From Paenibacillus woosongensis (lineage in GTDB: Bacteria; Bacillota; Bacilli; Paenibacillales; Paenibacillaceae): a stretch of DNA of 64,000 nucleotides. The position numbers were made by a program, and so were the translations under genes. The notes beneath the pieces are model-generated. The model was not told the DNA's origin. It did not search any database and saw only the letters and a list, made by a program, of their open reading frames with translations. Position 1 is the first letter of the stretch, and every line of letters begins with the position of its first letter. The DNA lies in assembly GCF_009725165.1 (NCBI RefSeq), contig NZ_WNZW01000001.1, positions 496,001 to 560,000 on the forward strand, read 5' to 3'. Positions 26,416-36,515 of the stretch are shown here, one piece after another.

Positions 26416-27612
26416 CTAACGGTTCCGATACTCCAGTGGGGTCATACCAGTTCGTTCCTTGAACAGCTTGCTGAAATAGTGCGGGTTCGTATAACTCAGA
26501 ATTTCGCTGATTTCGTAAATCTTTTTATTCGTTTCCCGCAGCAGCTTTTGGGCGTATATCACTTTGTTGCGAATGACGTAATCACTAAAACTCTCTCCTA
26601 CTTCCTTCAAGAAAATCCGGCTCAAGTAACTCGAACTGATCGGAATGGATTCCGCTACTTTCATCAAGGTAATATCCTCTAAAAGATGGTTGTCGACATA
26701 TTCTTTAGCCAACCTGACATGCAGGCTGTCGCTCTGCTGATTCACCGGGAACTTCAGCTCAACCTCCAGATATGCTTCCGGTATTTGCCGAAAATCATCA
26801 TAGACCGAACTGCAGGAGTAAATGATTGAGGCGTTGAGCAGCTCGAAAACTTTGCCCCGCAGCCTGTCCAGGTACTGCTCCTTGCTCTGGTGATCCTCCA
26901 GGCCTTCCTTGGATTTAGCCGGCGCCAGCCACAGTATTTCGCGGTGATTACGGTGAAACACAATACCTCCCCAGTCCCTGGCTACGTATTCGTCGATCAA
27001 ATACCGAATGGACATGAATTTGAGATGATCCCTGACAGAGGCCGCGGCCATATGGTCAGCTGCATCATCGCGAAGCCGCATCGCAGTAATCCACAGCCCC
27101 TCGTTAAACTGTCCTTCCGCAAGCTCGGGAAGCAGCATTTTTTTTGGATACGTATAAGCATCCAGCAAAGAAACCAGCCAATCGTTCCGCTCATCCTCTG
27201 ACCACTTTTTTTCAGGCGCCCTCGCCGTGCTCTGCTCCAGCAGTTGAATAGCTTTGTGAAGCGCTGCTGTCACTTCCTTCTCGTCCATGGTAGGCTTGTG
27301 GAGATAATCCAGCGCTCCAAGGCGAATCGCCTCTTTTACATAGGGAAAATCGTCATAGCTGCTTAAATAGATTACCTGTATGTGCCCGCCGTGTTTTTCG
27401 CGGATATACCTGCCTAGGTCGAGCCCGTCCATGCCGGGCATGCGGATGTCGGTCATCACGATGTGAATGTCCTCGGCATCCAGAACCTTTACCGCTTCTT
27501 CCCCGTTGGACGCCTCAGCCTTCCAGCATACGCCCTGCGCCTCCCAATCCACCATGTAACGTAATCCCATTCTGACAATCGCTTCATCCTCAACGACAAG
27601 AAGATTCCACAT
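26416..27612 (-). CDS. YesN-type response regulator (receiver + AraC DNA-binding domain)
   Basis: 398 residues. The receiver domain (1-120) has phospho-acceptor Asp in VMTDIRMPGMDG, acidic pair EDE and Lys in LHKP. A variable middle region follows, then a C-terminal AraC domain (two HTHs, from about residue 300: DITLMKVAESIPISSSYLSR ... YEISEILSYTNPHYFSKLFK). Proteins of this type sit beside sugar ABC importers in Paenibacillus and activate them. It starts 1 nt after the kinase stop. Confidence 0.94.
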   Translation of the reverse strand: MWNLLVVEDEAIVRMGLRYMVDWEAQGVCWKAEASNGEEAVKVLDAEDIHIVMTDIRMPGMDGLDLGRYIREKHGGHIQVIYLSSYDDFPYVKEAIRLGALDYLHKPTMDEKEVTAALHKAIQLLEQSTARAPEKKWSEDERNDWLVSLLDAYTYPKKMLLPELAEGQFNEGLWITAMRLRDDAADHMAAASVRDHLKFMSIRYLIDEYVARDWGGIVFHRNHREILWLAPAKSKEGLEDHQSKEQYLDRLRGKVFELLNASIIYSCSSVYDDFRQIPEAYLEVELKFPVNQQSDSLHVRLAKEYVDNHLLEDITLMKVAESIPISSSYLSRIFLKEVGESFSDYVIRNKVIYAQKLLRETNKKIYEISEILSYTNPHYFSKLFKERTGMTPLEYRNR

Positions 27613-27613
27613 T

Positions 27614-29395
27614 CTAAATCTCCTTCCTTACCGGTTTATAGGGTATCGTAATTATAACTGCCGTTCCCGGCTCCAAACGTCTCAGCGTCAGACCGTATTC
27701 TCGGCCGAACCATAGCCGTATCCGGTCATTCACATTGTTTATTCCAATATTGGCGCAATCGTCTTCCCGCCTTTCCTGCAGCAGGTTCTGGATTTGTTCC
27801 TCGGTAATTCCTGTTCCGTCATCCATGATCTCAATGCATAAGGTACGGCCATCCTCTAACAGACGCGCCCTAACGATAATCATCAAAATACGGCTTAGTC
27901 CCCTGGAAGCATGAAAAATTGAATTTTCTAAAACCGGCTGAAGCAGCATGGCCGGTATGCCTGCATCCGCCAACGAATCAGGGATATCCCACTTCACTTC
28001 AAAAGTATTCGTATACCGCAAATCCATCAGCTTCTCGTAGTCCTGCAGGAGCTCGATTTCTCTGGAGAGCGGCATCAGCTCATCATTCAGCTTGAGATAG
28101 GATTGCAGCAAACGGTTTAACGAATGGATCAGCTTGGCGATTTGCGGAGACTGCTGCAATATGGCCAGCATCCGGATGGAATTCAGCGTATTATACAAAA
28201 AGTGAGGCTGTATCCTGACCCGCAGCGCATACAGCTCCGCCTTCCGCTTCTGCCTTTCCTTTTCGGCAATCGAGTGAATCAGCTCATTTAGACGTTTGAC
28301 CATCCGGACGTAGCTTAAATGCAGCTGGCCGATTTCGTCATACCGGTTAGGCGCCTCAAGAATTTCGAATCGGCCGGTCTCCACATTGCGCATGGAACGG
28401 ATTAAGCGGCGAATCGGCCCAGCCAATCCGTTGGCCAGCAGCCAGGATACCGCCGCCGAGGCGAACATCAGCACTATGGCGATTACGACGGTATATTGGC
28501 GTATCTTGCTCGTTCCCTGCAGGATATCACTTTGATTTTTGCCCATATAAATCGTCCAGCCTAAATACTTGTTCACCCGTACAACGCCGCTGTATTTCAC
28601 ATTTCGTTGTTCCAGACTGCTGTCGGCAACCCACGTTCCATCCGCACCGCTCTCTAGAGGATGCTCCAACAAATGAGCCGCCAATTGTTCGTCGGAAGCA
28701 TAAACTAGCTGATTATCCGCATCGACGACCGTGACGACCGTATCGCGGAGCTGCGATGAGGTAATGATTCTCTCGATGAAATCGGGAGAAATGTGGATAG
28801 CAATGACGGCAAGCGGCCGCATTTGCTCGTCCAGCAGCAATCTGGACACCGTTACGGCCTTGAATACTTCTCCTTCGAATTGTTTAACCTCGTGTACGCC
28901 CGAGACGACAAATCCCCCGTTTTTCTCCAGAGCCTCCTGGTACCACTTTTCTTCACTCACATCATAATTTTTGTTCATTGTAGATGAGCCGCTGAGCCGG
29001 TAACCGCTGATGCTTTCGTTCATTCCGTAGAACACCATTCCTTTGATCGACTTATTAATCGAGGGATAGGCGCTCATCAAGCGAATGAGCTGTCTCTGCG
29101 CATTCAGCTCCGCGGAGCCCCATTCTTCCTGGGGAACGTAAGGCTGATTAAATATTGTAAACGCTTCCGGCATATAGTAAGGCAAAATGCTGAAGCGGTC
29201 GAAATCACTAACCTGCTTCTCGATCGCCGTAATCAATTGCCCGGCAATAATCTGCAAGTCCTGCTCTGTCTGCTGCATTAAAGTTTCCGAGGATTTTTTG
29301 TAAGCGATCGTTCCCAGCAATAAGACAGGCAAACTGCTGGCGATAATGAGTACAATAAATAATTTATGATGGTAAGATAACCGCTTCCAAAGCAT
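27614..29395 (-). CDS. YesM-type sensor histidine kinase
   Basis: 593 residues. It has an N-terminal membrane helix (about 10-32), a large extracellular Cache-like domain, a second membrane helix (about 297-317), HAMP (GPIRRLIRSMRNVETGRFEI), a His_kinase domain with phospho-acceptor in IQPHFLYNTLNSIRM, and an ATPase domain with IMDDGTGI. It senses an extracellular sugar or the loaded binding protein and phosphorylates the adjacent regulator. Confidence 0.94.
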   Translation of the reverse strand: MLWKRLSYHHKLFIVLIIASSLPVLLLGTIAYKKSSETLMQQTEQDLQIIAGQLITAIEKQVSDFDRFSILPYYMPEAFTIFNQPYVPQEEWGSAELNAQRQLIRLMSAYPSINKSIKGMVFYGMNESISGYRLSGSSTMNKNYDVSEEKWYQEALEKNGGFVVSGVHEVKQFEGEVFKAVTVSRLLLDEQMRPLAVIAIHISPDFIERIITSSQLRDTVVTVVDADNQLVYASDEQLAAHLLEHPLESGADGTWVADSSLEQRNVKYSGVVRVNKYLGWTIYMGKNQSDILQGTSKIRQYTVVIAIVLMFASAAVSWLLANGLAGPIRRLIRSMRNVETGRFEILEAPNRYDEIGQLHLSYVRMVKRLNELIHSIAEKERQKRKAELYALRVRIQPHFLYNTLNSIRMLAILQQSPQIAKLIHSLNRLLQSYLKLNDELMPLSREIELLQDYEKLMDLRYTNTFEVKWDIPDSLADAGIPAMLLQPVLENSIFHASRGLSRILMIIVRARLLEDGRTLCIEIMDDGTGITEEQIQNLLQERREDDCANIGINNVNDRIRLWFGREYGLTLRRLEPGTAVIITIPYKPVRKEI

Positions 29396-29602
29396 AATTC
29401 AGCCCCCATACTCTCGTTGTCTTTCTTTCAGTCTAATCGGGACAGGATCCATTATCCATCTGCAAATTTTGTTTTTTCCACCCGTTTTATGCGATTACAA
29501 CTCCAACAGGGAATAGCAATAGACCAATCATGCTATTAACAACACTTTTATGACTTTATGGACGCATTCAGCTCTCGTTCCATCCCCGCCGCGAACAACA
29601 GC

Positions 29603-29648
29603 AAAAAGCCGTCTCTTCCGGCCAATATACCCGGCCATCGAGACGGCT
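29603..29648 (-). terminator. Terminator of ispH
   Basis: Outer stem AGCCGTCTC / GAGACGGCT (29607-29615 and 29640-29648) with an inner GGCC/GGCC stem, then TTTTT on the minus strand. The rest of 29396-29669 is AT-rich upstream DNA of the kinase gene with no gene seen. Confidence 0.85.
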
Positions 29649-29669
29649 TCTTAGGAATGATTCCGCATA

Positions 29670-30620
29670 TTAAGATTTCTTGGCGGCCTTAACGGGCGGC
29701 AACAGCTTCTGCATGTTCACCGTCCGTACTATCTCCCAGGTATCCGCGTTATCCGGGTCATACTGCTCCAAATAAGCGATAACCTCCTTCGTAATCGGCG
29801 TCGGCGTAGACGCCCCCGAGGTGACGGCTACCTTGCCGACTCCCTCCAGCCATTCGCGCTTCAGTTCGGTGACATCGGAAATCCGGTATGCCTTTACCCC
29901 GGCTATTTCCTCCGACACTTGGGCGAGACGGTTGGAGTTGTTGCTGCGCGGATCGCCTACAACGATAACGAGATCCGCCTGCCCGGCCTGCTCGGCTACC
30001 GCCTCCTGCCGCACCTGGGTTGCCAGGCATATTTCATTATGAATCTCTGCTCCCGGAAATCTCTCCAGCAGCTTCTTCATGATATGCTTGATATCCCATT
30101 GGCTCATCGTCGTCTGGTTCGTGATGACAATCCGGTCCGAAGCGATATTCAATGCATCGATCTCCTCTTCCTTCTCGATCAAATGCACGTGCTCTGGCGC
30201 AACCCCAATCGCCCCTTCCGGCTCGGGATGCCCTTTCTTGCCGATGTAAATGATCTCATACCCTTCCGCGACCTTCTCCTCGATCAGGACATGCGTCTTG
30301 GTCACGTCCGGACAAGTGGCGTCCACCGTAGTCAGCCCTTTATCACGGGCGATTTTCCGCACTTCAGGCGATACCCCATGAGCGGTAAAAATCACCGTGC
30401 CGCTCTCCACCTGGCTGAGTATATCCAGACGGTTCGGCCCGTCAAGCGTGATGATTCCTTCATCCTCAAAGGATTGGGTCACATGACTGTTGTGGACAAT
30501 CATTCCCAGTATATAAATCGGCCGCGGCAAATCGAGATTCTTGGCGGCTTGCCGGGCAAGCACCATGGCGTCTACGACCCCGTAACAATAACCACGCGGC
30601 GAAATTTTGATCACTTCCAT
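29670..30620 (-). CDS. ispH: 4-hydroxy-3-methylbut-2-enyl diphosphate reductase
   Basis: 316 residues. The three cluster-ligand cysteines are in [20 protein letters not shown] and [11 protein letters not shown]. Also seen: [21 protein letters not shown] and [15 protein letters not shown]. It is the last step of the MEP isoprenoid pathway, a 4Fe-4S enzyme. Start 30620 ([14 protein letters not shown]) has GAGGGTG upstream; the frame reaches 30683 without a better site. Confidence 0.96.
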   Translation of the reverse strand: MEVIKISPRGYCYGVVDAMVLARQAAKNLDLPRPIYILGMIVHNSHVTQSFEDEGIITLDGPNRLDILSQVESGTVIFTAHGVSPEVRKIARDKGLTTVDATCPDVTKTHVLIEEKVAEGYEIIYIGKKGHPEPEGAIGVAPEHVHLIEKEEEIDALNIASDRIVITNQTTMSQWDIKHIMKKLLERFPGAEIHNEICLATQVRQEAVAEQAGQADLVIVVGDPRSNNSNRLAQVSEEIAGVKAYRISDVTELKREWLEGVGKVAVTSGASTPTPITKEVIAYLEQYDPDNADTWEIVRTVNMQKLLPPVKAAKKS

Positions 30621-30696
30621 GATTTGCACCCTCGCTTTCTTGTTCCCTCGTATCCATACCGGATCCTGATTAAAGGGCAACAATCTTAATTATAGC

Positions 30697-32154
30697 CTAT
30701 TCCGGCTGGTCATTAAAGACAACAGGGAGCCAGATCACAAAAGTTGTTCCCTCGCCGCGCCGGGTAACCACTTCGACCGAGCCCTGATGCTCATCGATAA
30801 TCCACTTCGCAATAGAAAGGCCGAGCCCCGTACCCTGAGTGACTCCCCGGGATGGATCCGCCCGGTAGAAGCGTTCGAAAATCTGCGGAATTTCGCTGCG
30901 ATCCATGCCGATTCCGCTGTCCTTGATCCGAATGCCGACCTGGTTGCCCGATTTGACCGCATCGATGATGACTTTCCCTTCGGGAGTATACTTAAAGGCG
31001 TTCTCAATAAAAATGAACAGCATTTGCTGCAGATAATCTTTATTGCCGTCGATGCAGGCGTCCTGGATGGCCGTTAAATCCCCCTGCAGCCATAAAGCCT
31101 TGCGCGGCAAGAAATTAGCCCGCCGTACGACCTCCTCCACGATCGGGCCCAGCAACTGCGGCTGCTTCTCGATCGTCTGGCCGGCATCGGCCCGGGCGAG
31201 CGACAGCATATCATTGATCAGGCGGCTCATCCGCTCGGACTCGTCAGCGATATCGCTTACGGCTTCCAGAGAGAATTTGCGGAGCTGCTCCTCATCCATT
31301 GCTCCCGGCTCCTCGCCTTCACGGACCCAGATTTTCTTCAGCAAATCAACGTTCCCCCGAATGGTCGTCAGCGGCGTTCTCAGCTCATGCGAAGCATCGG
31401 ATACAAAGCGGCGCTGGTTCGCATACGCCTCATCCAGCTCTTTATAGAACCCTTCTGTCCGGGCCAGCATGCTGTTTACGGTGCCGATCAGCCTGCCGAT
31501 CTCATCGCTGGGTCCGTCATATTCAATGCGGACGCTCAGATCCGTACCCTTCTGAATCCCATTAGCTGCCTCGATAACCTTGCCGATGGGCGCCATCGAC
31601 TGCCGGGCCAGGAATAAGCCGAATGTGCTTGCTACGGCAATCGTAATAAATGATCCGAACAGCAGCACTGTTTTCAGCTGATCCATGATCCGGTTCTCCG
31701 CATTGGTATCCGCGGCAAGCTGGAGCAGACCGACGATCGTGTTGCCATAGACAAGCGGCCTTTCATACAGCATATAAGAGTTTCCATTGATATTAATGCT
31801 CTGAAACACACCTTTTTTGCCGATCTGATCGATGTCAGGAACCGGGAATACCATTTCGCGGTTCAGCATGCCTTCGGAAATGCGCATGGAATTTTTGACA
31901 TAGTTGTTCAGCTGCCAGAAGATGCGGGCATCCTCCAAACGGAGGATTTGGCTTCGGTCCATTTGCAGATCCAGCCCTTGAGACAGGCTGACATTCTGGG
32001 ATTTTTCAATCTGAGCCCCGTGCTCCTCGACCTTCTTCTTTACTTCCAGAAAAATGTTATACCTTACTATTCCATATATGGATGCACCGAACATAATAAG
32101 CGTAATCGCTAAAATCCCCGTATACCACGCGGTTAGACGTAACCGGATCGACAT
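30697..32154 (-). CDS. HAMP-containing sensor histidine kinase (partner of OmpR-type regulator)
   Basis: 485 residues. Two membrane helices (about 9-30 and 160-182) flank an extracellular sensor of about 130 residues. HAMP, then the dimerisation motif FVSDASHELRTPLTTIRGNV with the phospho-His, and ATPase boxes (FIENAFKYTPEGKV, IKDSGIGM, GTGLGLSIAKWI). It follows the regulator gene with a 2-nt gap. Given the upstream HtrA gene, a CssS-like envelope-stress role is plausible but inferred only from context. Confidence 0.92.
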   Translation of the reverse strand: MSIRLRLTAWYTGILAITLIMFGASIYGIVRYNIFLEVKKKVEEHGAQIEKSQNVSLSQGLDLQMDRSQILRLEDARIFWQLNNYVKNSMRISEGMLNREMVFPVPDIDQIGKKGVFQSININGNSYMLYERPLVYGNTIVGLLQLAADTNAENRIMDQLKTVLLFGSFITIAVASTFGLFLARQSMAPIGKVIEAANGIQKGTDLSVRIEYDGPSDEIGRLIGTVNSMLARTEGFYKELDEAYANQRRFVSDASHELRTPLTTIRGNVDLLKKIWVREGEEPGAMDEEQLRKFSLEAVSDIADESERMSRLINDMLSLARADAGQTIEKQPQLLGPIVEEVVRRANFLPRKALWLQGDLTAIQDACIDGNKDYLQQMLFIFIENAFKYTPEGKVIIDAVKSGNQVGIRIKDSGIGMDRSEIPQIFERFYRADPSRGVTQGTGLGLSIAKWIIDEHQGSVEVVTRRGEGTTFVIWLPVVFNDQPE

Positions 32155-32156
32155 GC

Positions 32157-32855
32157 CTAGGAATCCCCTCTCAGAATATAGCCGGCGCCGCGGATCGTCT
32201 GAATGATGCGCTTCCCTCCATGCTCTTCCGTCTTCTGCCTGAGCATTGCAATATACACCTCAAGCACGTTCGATTCTCCGCTGTAGTCATAGCCCCAAAT
32301 TTTATCCATGATCAGGTCGCGCGTCAGCAGCCGCTTCGGATTTTGCATGAACAGATGCAGCAGCTCAAACTCCTTGGCGGTCAGCTCCAGCCGCTGGCCG
32401 CTGCGAAGCACCTCGCGCGAATCCATATCCATAATGACATCCTCGAAGATCAGCCTGTGGCTTCCCGCCTCTCCTCCTGTGGAATCCTTGCGCCGCAGCA
32501 GCGCGCGTACCCGGGCCAACAGCTCCTCAAGCGCAAACGGCTTCACCAAGTAGTCGTCTGCTCCGGTGTCTAGCCCCTTAACCCGGTTCTCGACCTCATC
32601 TTTCGCCGTCAGCATAAGTACGGGAACCGTGCTGCCCCCTTCCCTCAGCCGGCGGCACACCTCGAATCCGTCCAGCTTAGGCATCATCACGTCCAATATG
32701 ATCAAATCCGGATCTGCAGTCAGCAGCATCGACAGACCTTCCATCCCGTCATTCGCCGTATATACGTCATACCCTTCGAATGCCAGGCCTCGGCGGAGCA
32801 TGGAAGTAATCTTCTCATCATCATCGATTACCAGTATTCCCGATCTCACGGCCAT
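32157..32855 (-). CDS. OmpR/PhoB-family response regulator
   Basis: 232 residues: receiver (ILVIDDDEKI, phospho-Asp in LIILDVMMPKLDG, Lys in YLVKPF) and winged-helix DNA-binding domain (LTAKEFELLHLFMQNPKRLL ... YIAMLRQKTEEHGGKRIIQT). Ribosome site AAAAAGGAGAG. It is cotranscribed with the kinase and lies downstream of the htrA-type gene, beyond a terminator. Confidence 0.94.
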   Translation of the reverse strand: MAVRSGILVIDDDEKITSMLRRGLAFEGYDVYTANDGMEGLSMLLTADPDLIILDVMMPKLDGFEVCRRLREGGSTVPVLMLTAKDEVENRVKGLDTGADDYLVKPFALEELLARVRALLRRKDSTGGEAGSHRLIFEDVIMDMDSREVLRSGQRLELTAKEFELLHLFMQNPKRLLTRDLIMDKIWGYDYSGESNVLEVYIAMLRQKTEEHGGKRIIQTIRGAGYILRGDS

Positions 32856-32970
32856 CTCTCCTTTTTACCAAAGCCACTGTCAGCTTAACTCTCGTCTTGC
32901 GGCTTCATATCTATATTGTACAACAAATGTCTGCTTGTTTCGTCCATACATACCTTATCGGCTATATTTA

Positions 32971-33004
32971 AGAGGCGGCAGGGCAAATTAGCCGTGCCGC
33001 CTCT
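32971..33004 (-). terminator. Terminator of the HtrA-type gene
   Basis: A perfect 10-bp GC-rich stem AGAGGCGGCA / TGCCGCCTCT with a 14-nt loop, just after the protease stop. T-content afterwards is low. Confidence 0.7.
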
Positions 33005-33033
33005 CTTTGTTTCTGCAGACTTCTCATCCGGTT

Positions 33034-34659
33034 TTATTGCTGGAGGTTAGGAAACTCGTTTTTGTCGCCGATCGTCACCTTCAGATCGATATCCTTGCCG
33101 TCGCGCACGATATTGAATGTAACAACCGTACCTACCGTCTGCTTCTGAATATAAGCGATCAGATCTTCCTTCGTCACAAATTTCTTGCCGTCTGCTCCGG
33201 TGATGATATCATATGGACGAAGATCCGCATTGTATGCCGGAGATTTGTAGACGATATCAGAGACGACGGAGCCTTCCTTCACATCGGTTCCCATCTGTTT
33301 CGCCACTTCATCCGTCATTGTCATCAGAGTAGCTCCAATGAACGGCACCGGCTTCTTCGGAATTTCCTCGTTATTCTTCAGCTTATCCAGCACTTCGGAC
33401 ACCGTAGACGTCGGAATCGCGAATCCGATCCCTTGAGCATCGGAGCTCACCGCCACGTTAATTCCCACAACTTCTCCGTTCAGGTTCAGCAGCGGACCTC
33501 CAGAGTTCCCCGGATTGATCGATGCATCGGTTTGCAGCAAATGCTCGTATTCCCGGTCCTTCTCGCCGTTCTCGCCAGCGATGCGGATGCCGCCTCTTTC
33601 CTTGGCGCTCAGAACCCCTGCTGTAACGGTATGGTCAAAGCCCTGCGGGTTGCCGATCGCTACCAGCCATTCGCCTACTTGCGTATTGTCGGAGTTGCCG
33701 AGCGGAATGGAAGGAAAATTGCTGTCTCCTTCGATCTTGAGTACAGCGAGGTCGAGCTCATAGCTTGTACCAAGCACCTTCGCTTCATAAGGCTTCTCAC
33801 TGTCCTGAAGTGTTACCTGAACGATATCGGCATTATGCACGACGTGCTCGTTCGTCAGGATGTAACCCGTCTTATCGAAGATGAAGCCGGATCCGATACC
33901 GGTAGGCACCAGCTGGTTTGAATTGGAGGAGCTGCCCCCGCCGCTGCCGCCTCCATTGTTTCCATACAGGTCGTCGCCGAAGAAGAAGCGGTAGAACGGA
34001 TCGTTGCTTTGGCTCCGCTGGCTTTGTCTGCCGGCTTTTACCAGAGTCTCGATCTTCACGACAGCAGGACTGGCCTGCTGTACGACACTGGTAACGTCGC
34101 CGGGATTTGTCATCGGGAAGACGGCTGTCGAAGTCTTGGATGATGTGCCGCCGTCCCCTGCCGCCGCCTTGGATTCCGGTGCTGTTGCTGCTGGAACATG
34201 TGCTGCTGATTCAGGCGTGAACAGATTGGTCCGGTCCGCGAACACCATCGCTCCGGTCAGAATCAGCATGCCTGCCAGCATGCCCGCCAATACGGATTTG
34301 AAGGACGAGCGCTTCGGCCGTTCATTGTACTGCCAGTTGTTCCTTGCTGCTGGCGGTGCCGAATTTCCCATACCGCTGCCGCCGAATGCGCCAGGCGAGC
34401 CTTCCGTAGAATTATAGCTTGTAAAAGAAGATGTAGGGATTGGCTTTACTGGCTGCGGCCTGGTGATTTCTACCTCCTCCGGCTGACGGCGCTCGTAGGA
34501 CGGGCCTTGCCCGGATTCCTCGCCGTTTTTGCCATAGGATTGAAAAGGTCCGTATGAATAGTAATATGAAGAGGACGAGCCGGACTCCGGAGTTTGCTGC
34601 GGTTTGTCATTTCCGTTCTCTCCAAAGCCTTGACCCGGTTTATTTTTTTGATCGTCCAT
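33034..34659 (-). CDS. htrA: Membrane-anchored HtrA/DegP-type serine protease with PDZ domain
   Basis: 541 residues. A long Gly/Ser/Pro-rich cytoplasmic N-terminus (about 120 residues) is followed by one membrane helix (LAGMLAGMLILTGAMVF), a low-complexity linker, a trypsin-like domain with triad His in LTNEHVVHNAD, Asp in YELDLAVLKI and Ser in INPGNSGGPLL, and a C-terminal PDZ domain. It degrades or refolds misfolded secreted proteins. Strong ribosome site AAGGAGG. The downstream two-component pair may control it, as CssRS does in Bacillus (inference). Confidence 0.95.
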   Translation of the reverse strand: MDDQKNKPGQGFGENGNDKPQQTPESGSSSSYYYSYGPFQSYGKNGEESGQGPSYERRQPEEVEITRPQPVKPIPTSSFTSYNSTEGSPGAFGGSGMGNSAPPAARNNWQYNERPKRSSFKSVLAGMLAGMLILTGAMVFADRTNLFTPESAAHVPAATAPESKAAAGDGGTSSKTSTAVFPMTNPGDVTSVVQQASPAVVKIETLVKAGRQSQRSQSNDPFYRFFFGDDLYGNNGGGSGGGSSSNSNQLVPTGIGSGFIFDKTGYILTNEHVVHNADIVQVTLQDSEKPYEAKVLGTSYELDLAVLKIEGDSNFPSIPLGNSDNTQVGEWLVAIGNPQGFDHTVTAGVLSAKERGGIRIAGENGEKDREYEHLLQTDASINPGNSGGPLLNLNGEVVGINVAVSSDAQGIGFAIPTSTVSEVLDKLKNNEEIPKKPVPFIGATLMTMTDEVAKQMGTDVKEGSVVSDIVYKSPAYNADLRPYDIITGADGKKFVTKEDLIAYIQKQTVGTVVTFNIVRDGKDIDLKVTIGDKNEFPNLQQ

Positions 34660-34809
34660 GATGAATACCTCCTTGCCCCCGGCCTTGCTGGGGTTCTTGT
34701 TTACTGTTCTTATTTTGTACTATAAACCTTAAACGTACCTTAAAAACAATTAAAAAGGAGATAAAAGCCTGAAACAACCCACTATTATGCAGTAGCAGAG
34801 CAAGTCATG

Positions 34810-35472
34810 CTAGAAACCCGTCACCCATCCTTGCCGGTGGGCATAAATCGCCAGCTGCGTCCGATCCTCCAACTCGCATTTCATCAGCAAATTGCTGACA
34901 TGGGTCTTCACGGTCTTGATGCTGATGTGAAGCTCCTCGGCGATGTCTTTATTGCTCTTTCCTTCGGCAATCAGCAGCAGAACTTCCTTTTCCCGCTCAG
35001 TCATGCCGGAATCATCGCCCTGTACGGTGCGCTGGCGCAGCCCGCGCGTTAGCGCCTGGGCGACGTCTCCAGTCATAACGGGCATGCCCCGATATGCTCC
35101 CTGCAAGGCATAAATGAGCTCGGCGGCCGAAACCGTCTTCAGCACGTAGCTGACCGCACCCGATTCAATCGCCTGAACGACAAGATCATCCTCGAGAAAG
35201 CTCGTCAGGATAACAATCTTTATTTCCGGATATCGGCCCAGTACCTCCTTCGTCGCTTCAGCCCCGTTCATGGAGGGCATCATCAAGTCCATCAGGACGA
35301 TATCCGGCAGCCCGCCCTCGATGCCTTGATCCAGCAGCTTGACAACCTGATCGCCGTCGCTGGCCTCCGCTACGACTTCAAAGCCCGGATCAAGCATTAA
35401 GTACGTCTTGAGGCCCATACGAACCATATCGTGATCATCCACGATCATCACTCTAATTTTCTTGTCGCTCAT
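34810..35472 (-). CDS. liaR: LiaR-type response regulator (NarL/LuxR family)
   Basis: 220 residues. The receiver has MIVDDHDMVRMGLKTYL and the phospho-Asp in DIVLMDLMMPSMNG. The C-terminal LuxR HTH is LTEREKEVLLLIAEGKSNKDIAEELH. It is the regulator of a liaF-liaS-liaR operon that responds to cell-envelope (lipid II cycle) stress in Firmicutes. It starts 15 nt after the liaS stop. Confidence 0.92.
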   Translation of the reverse strand: MSDKKIRVMIVDDHDMVRMGLKTYLMLDPGFEVVAEASDGDQVVKLLDQGIEGGLPDIVLMDLMMPSMNGAEATKEVLGRYPEIKIVILTSFLEDDLVVQAIESGAVSYVLKTVSAAELIYALQGAYRGMPVMTGDVAQALTRGLRQRTVQGDDSGMTEREKEVLLLIAEGKSNKDIAEELHISIKTVKTHVSNLLMKCELEDRTQLAIYAHRQGWVTGF

Positions 35473-35487
35473 CTGGCCTTCTCCTCT

Positions 35488-36513
35488 CTACTCTTCTTCA
35501 AACTTTGGAATATGAACGCGAATCGTCGTCCCTGCCCCTGGCTTGCTAATGATTTCGACATTGCCGCCGAGCTTCTCCGCGCGTTCCTTCATCGTTGTAA
35601 GCCCGTACGAGCCCTGCTTCTGAGCACCGTTACTAAACCCCTGCCCATCATCGCTGATGCTCAGTACGACCTGCCGCGGCCCTTCCCTCAGTGAAAGGCT
35701 AACCAGCTTAGCCCCGGAATGTTTGACGATATTCGCCATCGCCTCCTGCACGATCAAGAACAGCTGATGCTCCTTCGCTTCCGACAGATCTCCCTGCAGA
35801 TCCATATCCTTCATTCCCCTCAGGCCATTCTGCCGGCAATAATCGGGAAACCACTGGTCCAGCGCCTCGGCCAGCGTCTTGCCCACCAGCTCCATCGGAC
35901 GCAGCTGCGCAATAAGCGCACGCATCTGCTTCTGCGCCATGTTGGACATTTGGATTAATTGATCCAGCACGGTTTGCGCCTGGGCTTCGTTCATCTCCAG
36001 TACCTTCGGTAAAGAGGATGCCGCCATATGAATCGCGAACAACTGCTGGCTTACCGTGTCGTGCAAATCGCGGGCAAGCCTCCTTCGCTCCTCGAGCACC
36101 GCTTTCTCCGCAGCCTGCTCCTTCTCGACCACTTCCTGCTCGCCAAACTGCTGAAGCAGCTTCATCTTCTTCTCGACGGCCTCTGTCATATTGTTAAATT
36201 CCTGATAGACGCCGGAAAACGTCTGGTCAGCCGTTTCCGGCATGCGAACTGCTAGATTCCCTTTCGCTACCTGAAGCATGTTCAAATGCAGGTAATCCAG
36301 CCGACGCTGTATGCGCTGTCCGGCAATATATCCGATAATCAGAATAAACACAAGAATCCCCGCGATGATGTAAATCCATACCCGAGGATCAATAACGTGG
36401 ACGGCTCCGAAGATCGAGCCGACATAAAGAGCTACTGCTGTCAGACTACCTGTGAGCAGGAAGTAGAGCAGCAGCTCCCATTTTGTATTTTTCAATATAC
36501 GCTGCACGATCAT
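35488..36513 (-). CDS. liaS: LiaS-type sensor histidine kinase
   Basis: 341 residues. Two N-terminal membrane helices (about 13-35 and 45-66) have a very short extracellular loop, typical of intramembrane-sensing kinases. HAMP-like segment, HisKA_3 motif RRRLARDLHDTVSQQLFAIH and ATPase motif ISDDGQGF follow. It is 2 nt from the liaF stop. Confidence 0.93.
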   Translation of the reverse strand: MIVQRILKNTKWELLLYFLLTGSLTAVALYVGSIFGAVHVIDPRVWIYIIAGILVFILIIGYIAGQRIQRRLDYLHLNMLQVAKGNLAVRMPETADQTFSGVYQEFNNMTEAVEKKMKLLQQFGEQEVVEKEQAAEKAVLEERRRLARDLHDTVSQQLFAIHMAASSLPKVLEMNEAQAQTVLDQLIQMSNMAQKQMRALIAQLRPMELVGKTLAEALDQWFPDYCRQNGLRGMKDMDLQGDLSEAKEHQLFLIVQEAMANIVKHSGAKLVSLSLREGPRQVVLSISDDGQGFSNGAQKQGSYGLTTMKERAEKLGGNVEIISKPGAGTTIRVHIPKFEEE

Positions 36514-36515
36514 AA

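Noticed and set aside
33007..33921. Plus-strand frame of 304 codons opposite the HtrA gene
   Set aside because: It is a shadow of the protease gene; the HtrA catalytic motifs are on the minus strand.
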